A program made the position numbers and the translations under genes. A DNA stretch of 5,927 nucleotides, from positions 1-5,927 of the forward strand of contig JBAYVY010000235.1 of assembly GCA_041674345.1 (NCBI GenBank), read 5' to 3'. This document shows positions 5,847 through 5,927 of the stretch, in pieces (positions within the stretch are counted from its first letter, which is position 1; the number at the start of each line of letters is the position of its first letter). The notes beneath the pieces were generated by a model. The model was not told the origin of the DNA and searched no databases. It worked only from the letters and a program-made list of their open reading frames with translations. The stretch comes from JBAYVY01 sp041674345 (GTDB lineage: Bacteria; Planctomycetota; Phycisphaerae; Phycisphaerales; Zrk34).

Positions 5847-5860
5847 CGAAAGCCGACCGC

Positions 5861-5889
5861 ATTGTACCCCGCCGAACCCACGCCTCCAA
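5861..5889 (-). promoter_or_regulatory. Sigma70-like promoter for the thioredoxin-like gene
   Basis: On the minus strand, TACAAT (5866-5861) matches the -10 consensus at five of six bases. TTGGAG (5889-5884) lies exactly 17 bases upstream as a partial -35 box that keeps the TTG core. The transcription start would be near 5854, giving a leader of about 76 bases. The gene is thus likely the first of its transcription unit. Confidence 0.5.
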
Positions 5890-5927
5890 CGCTTGGGGCA
5901 ACCGCAAGTAACTCCCCGGGGAACTTC

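Overview
This GC-rich window carries five protein-coding genes and several fold-back repeat elements in the spacers between them. It shows no phage, plasmid, CRISPR, rRNA or tRNA signal. The mix of GC-rich codon use, weak or absent Shine-Dalgarno sequences at two genes, and spacers filled with short-unit palindromic repeats suggests a chromosomal segment of an environmental bacterium. Planctomycetota or a relative is my best guess, but this is low-confidence and rests on general impression only.

Layout from left to right. Positions 1-151 are a comparatively AT-rich non-coding leader with nested inverted repeats and a possible leaderless promoter. Positions 152-895 (+) encode a small solitary SAM-dependent methyltransferase with a DPPY motif, probably acting on DNA. 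It converges with a block of four minus-strand genes. Read in their direction of transcription, these are: a secreted thioredoxin-fold protein with a CPIC centre (5778-4714), a SulP-family anion transporter with a STAS domain (4475-2652), endonuclease III (nth, 2418-1756) and the RecA regulator RecX (1596-928).

The four minus-strand genes are separated by spacers of about 160-240 bp, so they need not form one operon. nth and recX make a functional pair in DNA repair and recombination. The thioredoxin-like protein and the transporter both belong to the cell envelope, but nothing in the sequence links them mechanistically.

The protein families are ordinary. The less explained material is in the DNA itself. 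Two fold-back elements built from tandem 7-mers (TAGCGAG) and 8-mers (CGCAGAGG) flank nth on both sides. A 10-mer, CCCCCGGAAG, occurs five times, always in the same orientation, across genes, frames and a spacer. The thioredoxin-like gene has a promoter-like sequence followed by a leader hairpin, and a strong hairpin lies upstream of the SulP gene. I did not find a convincing new multi-gene system.
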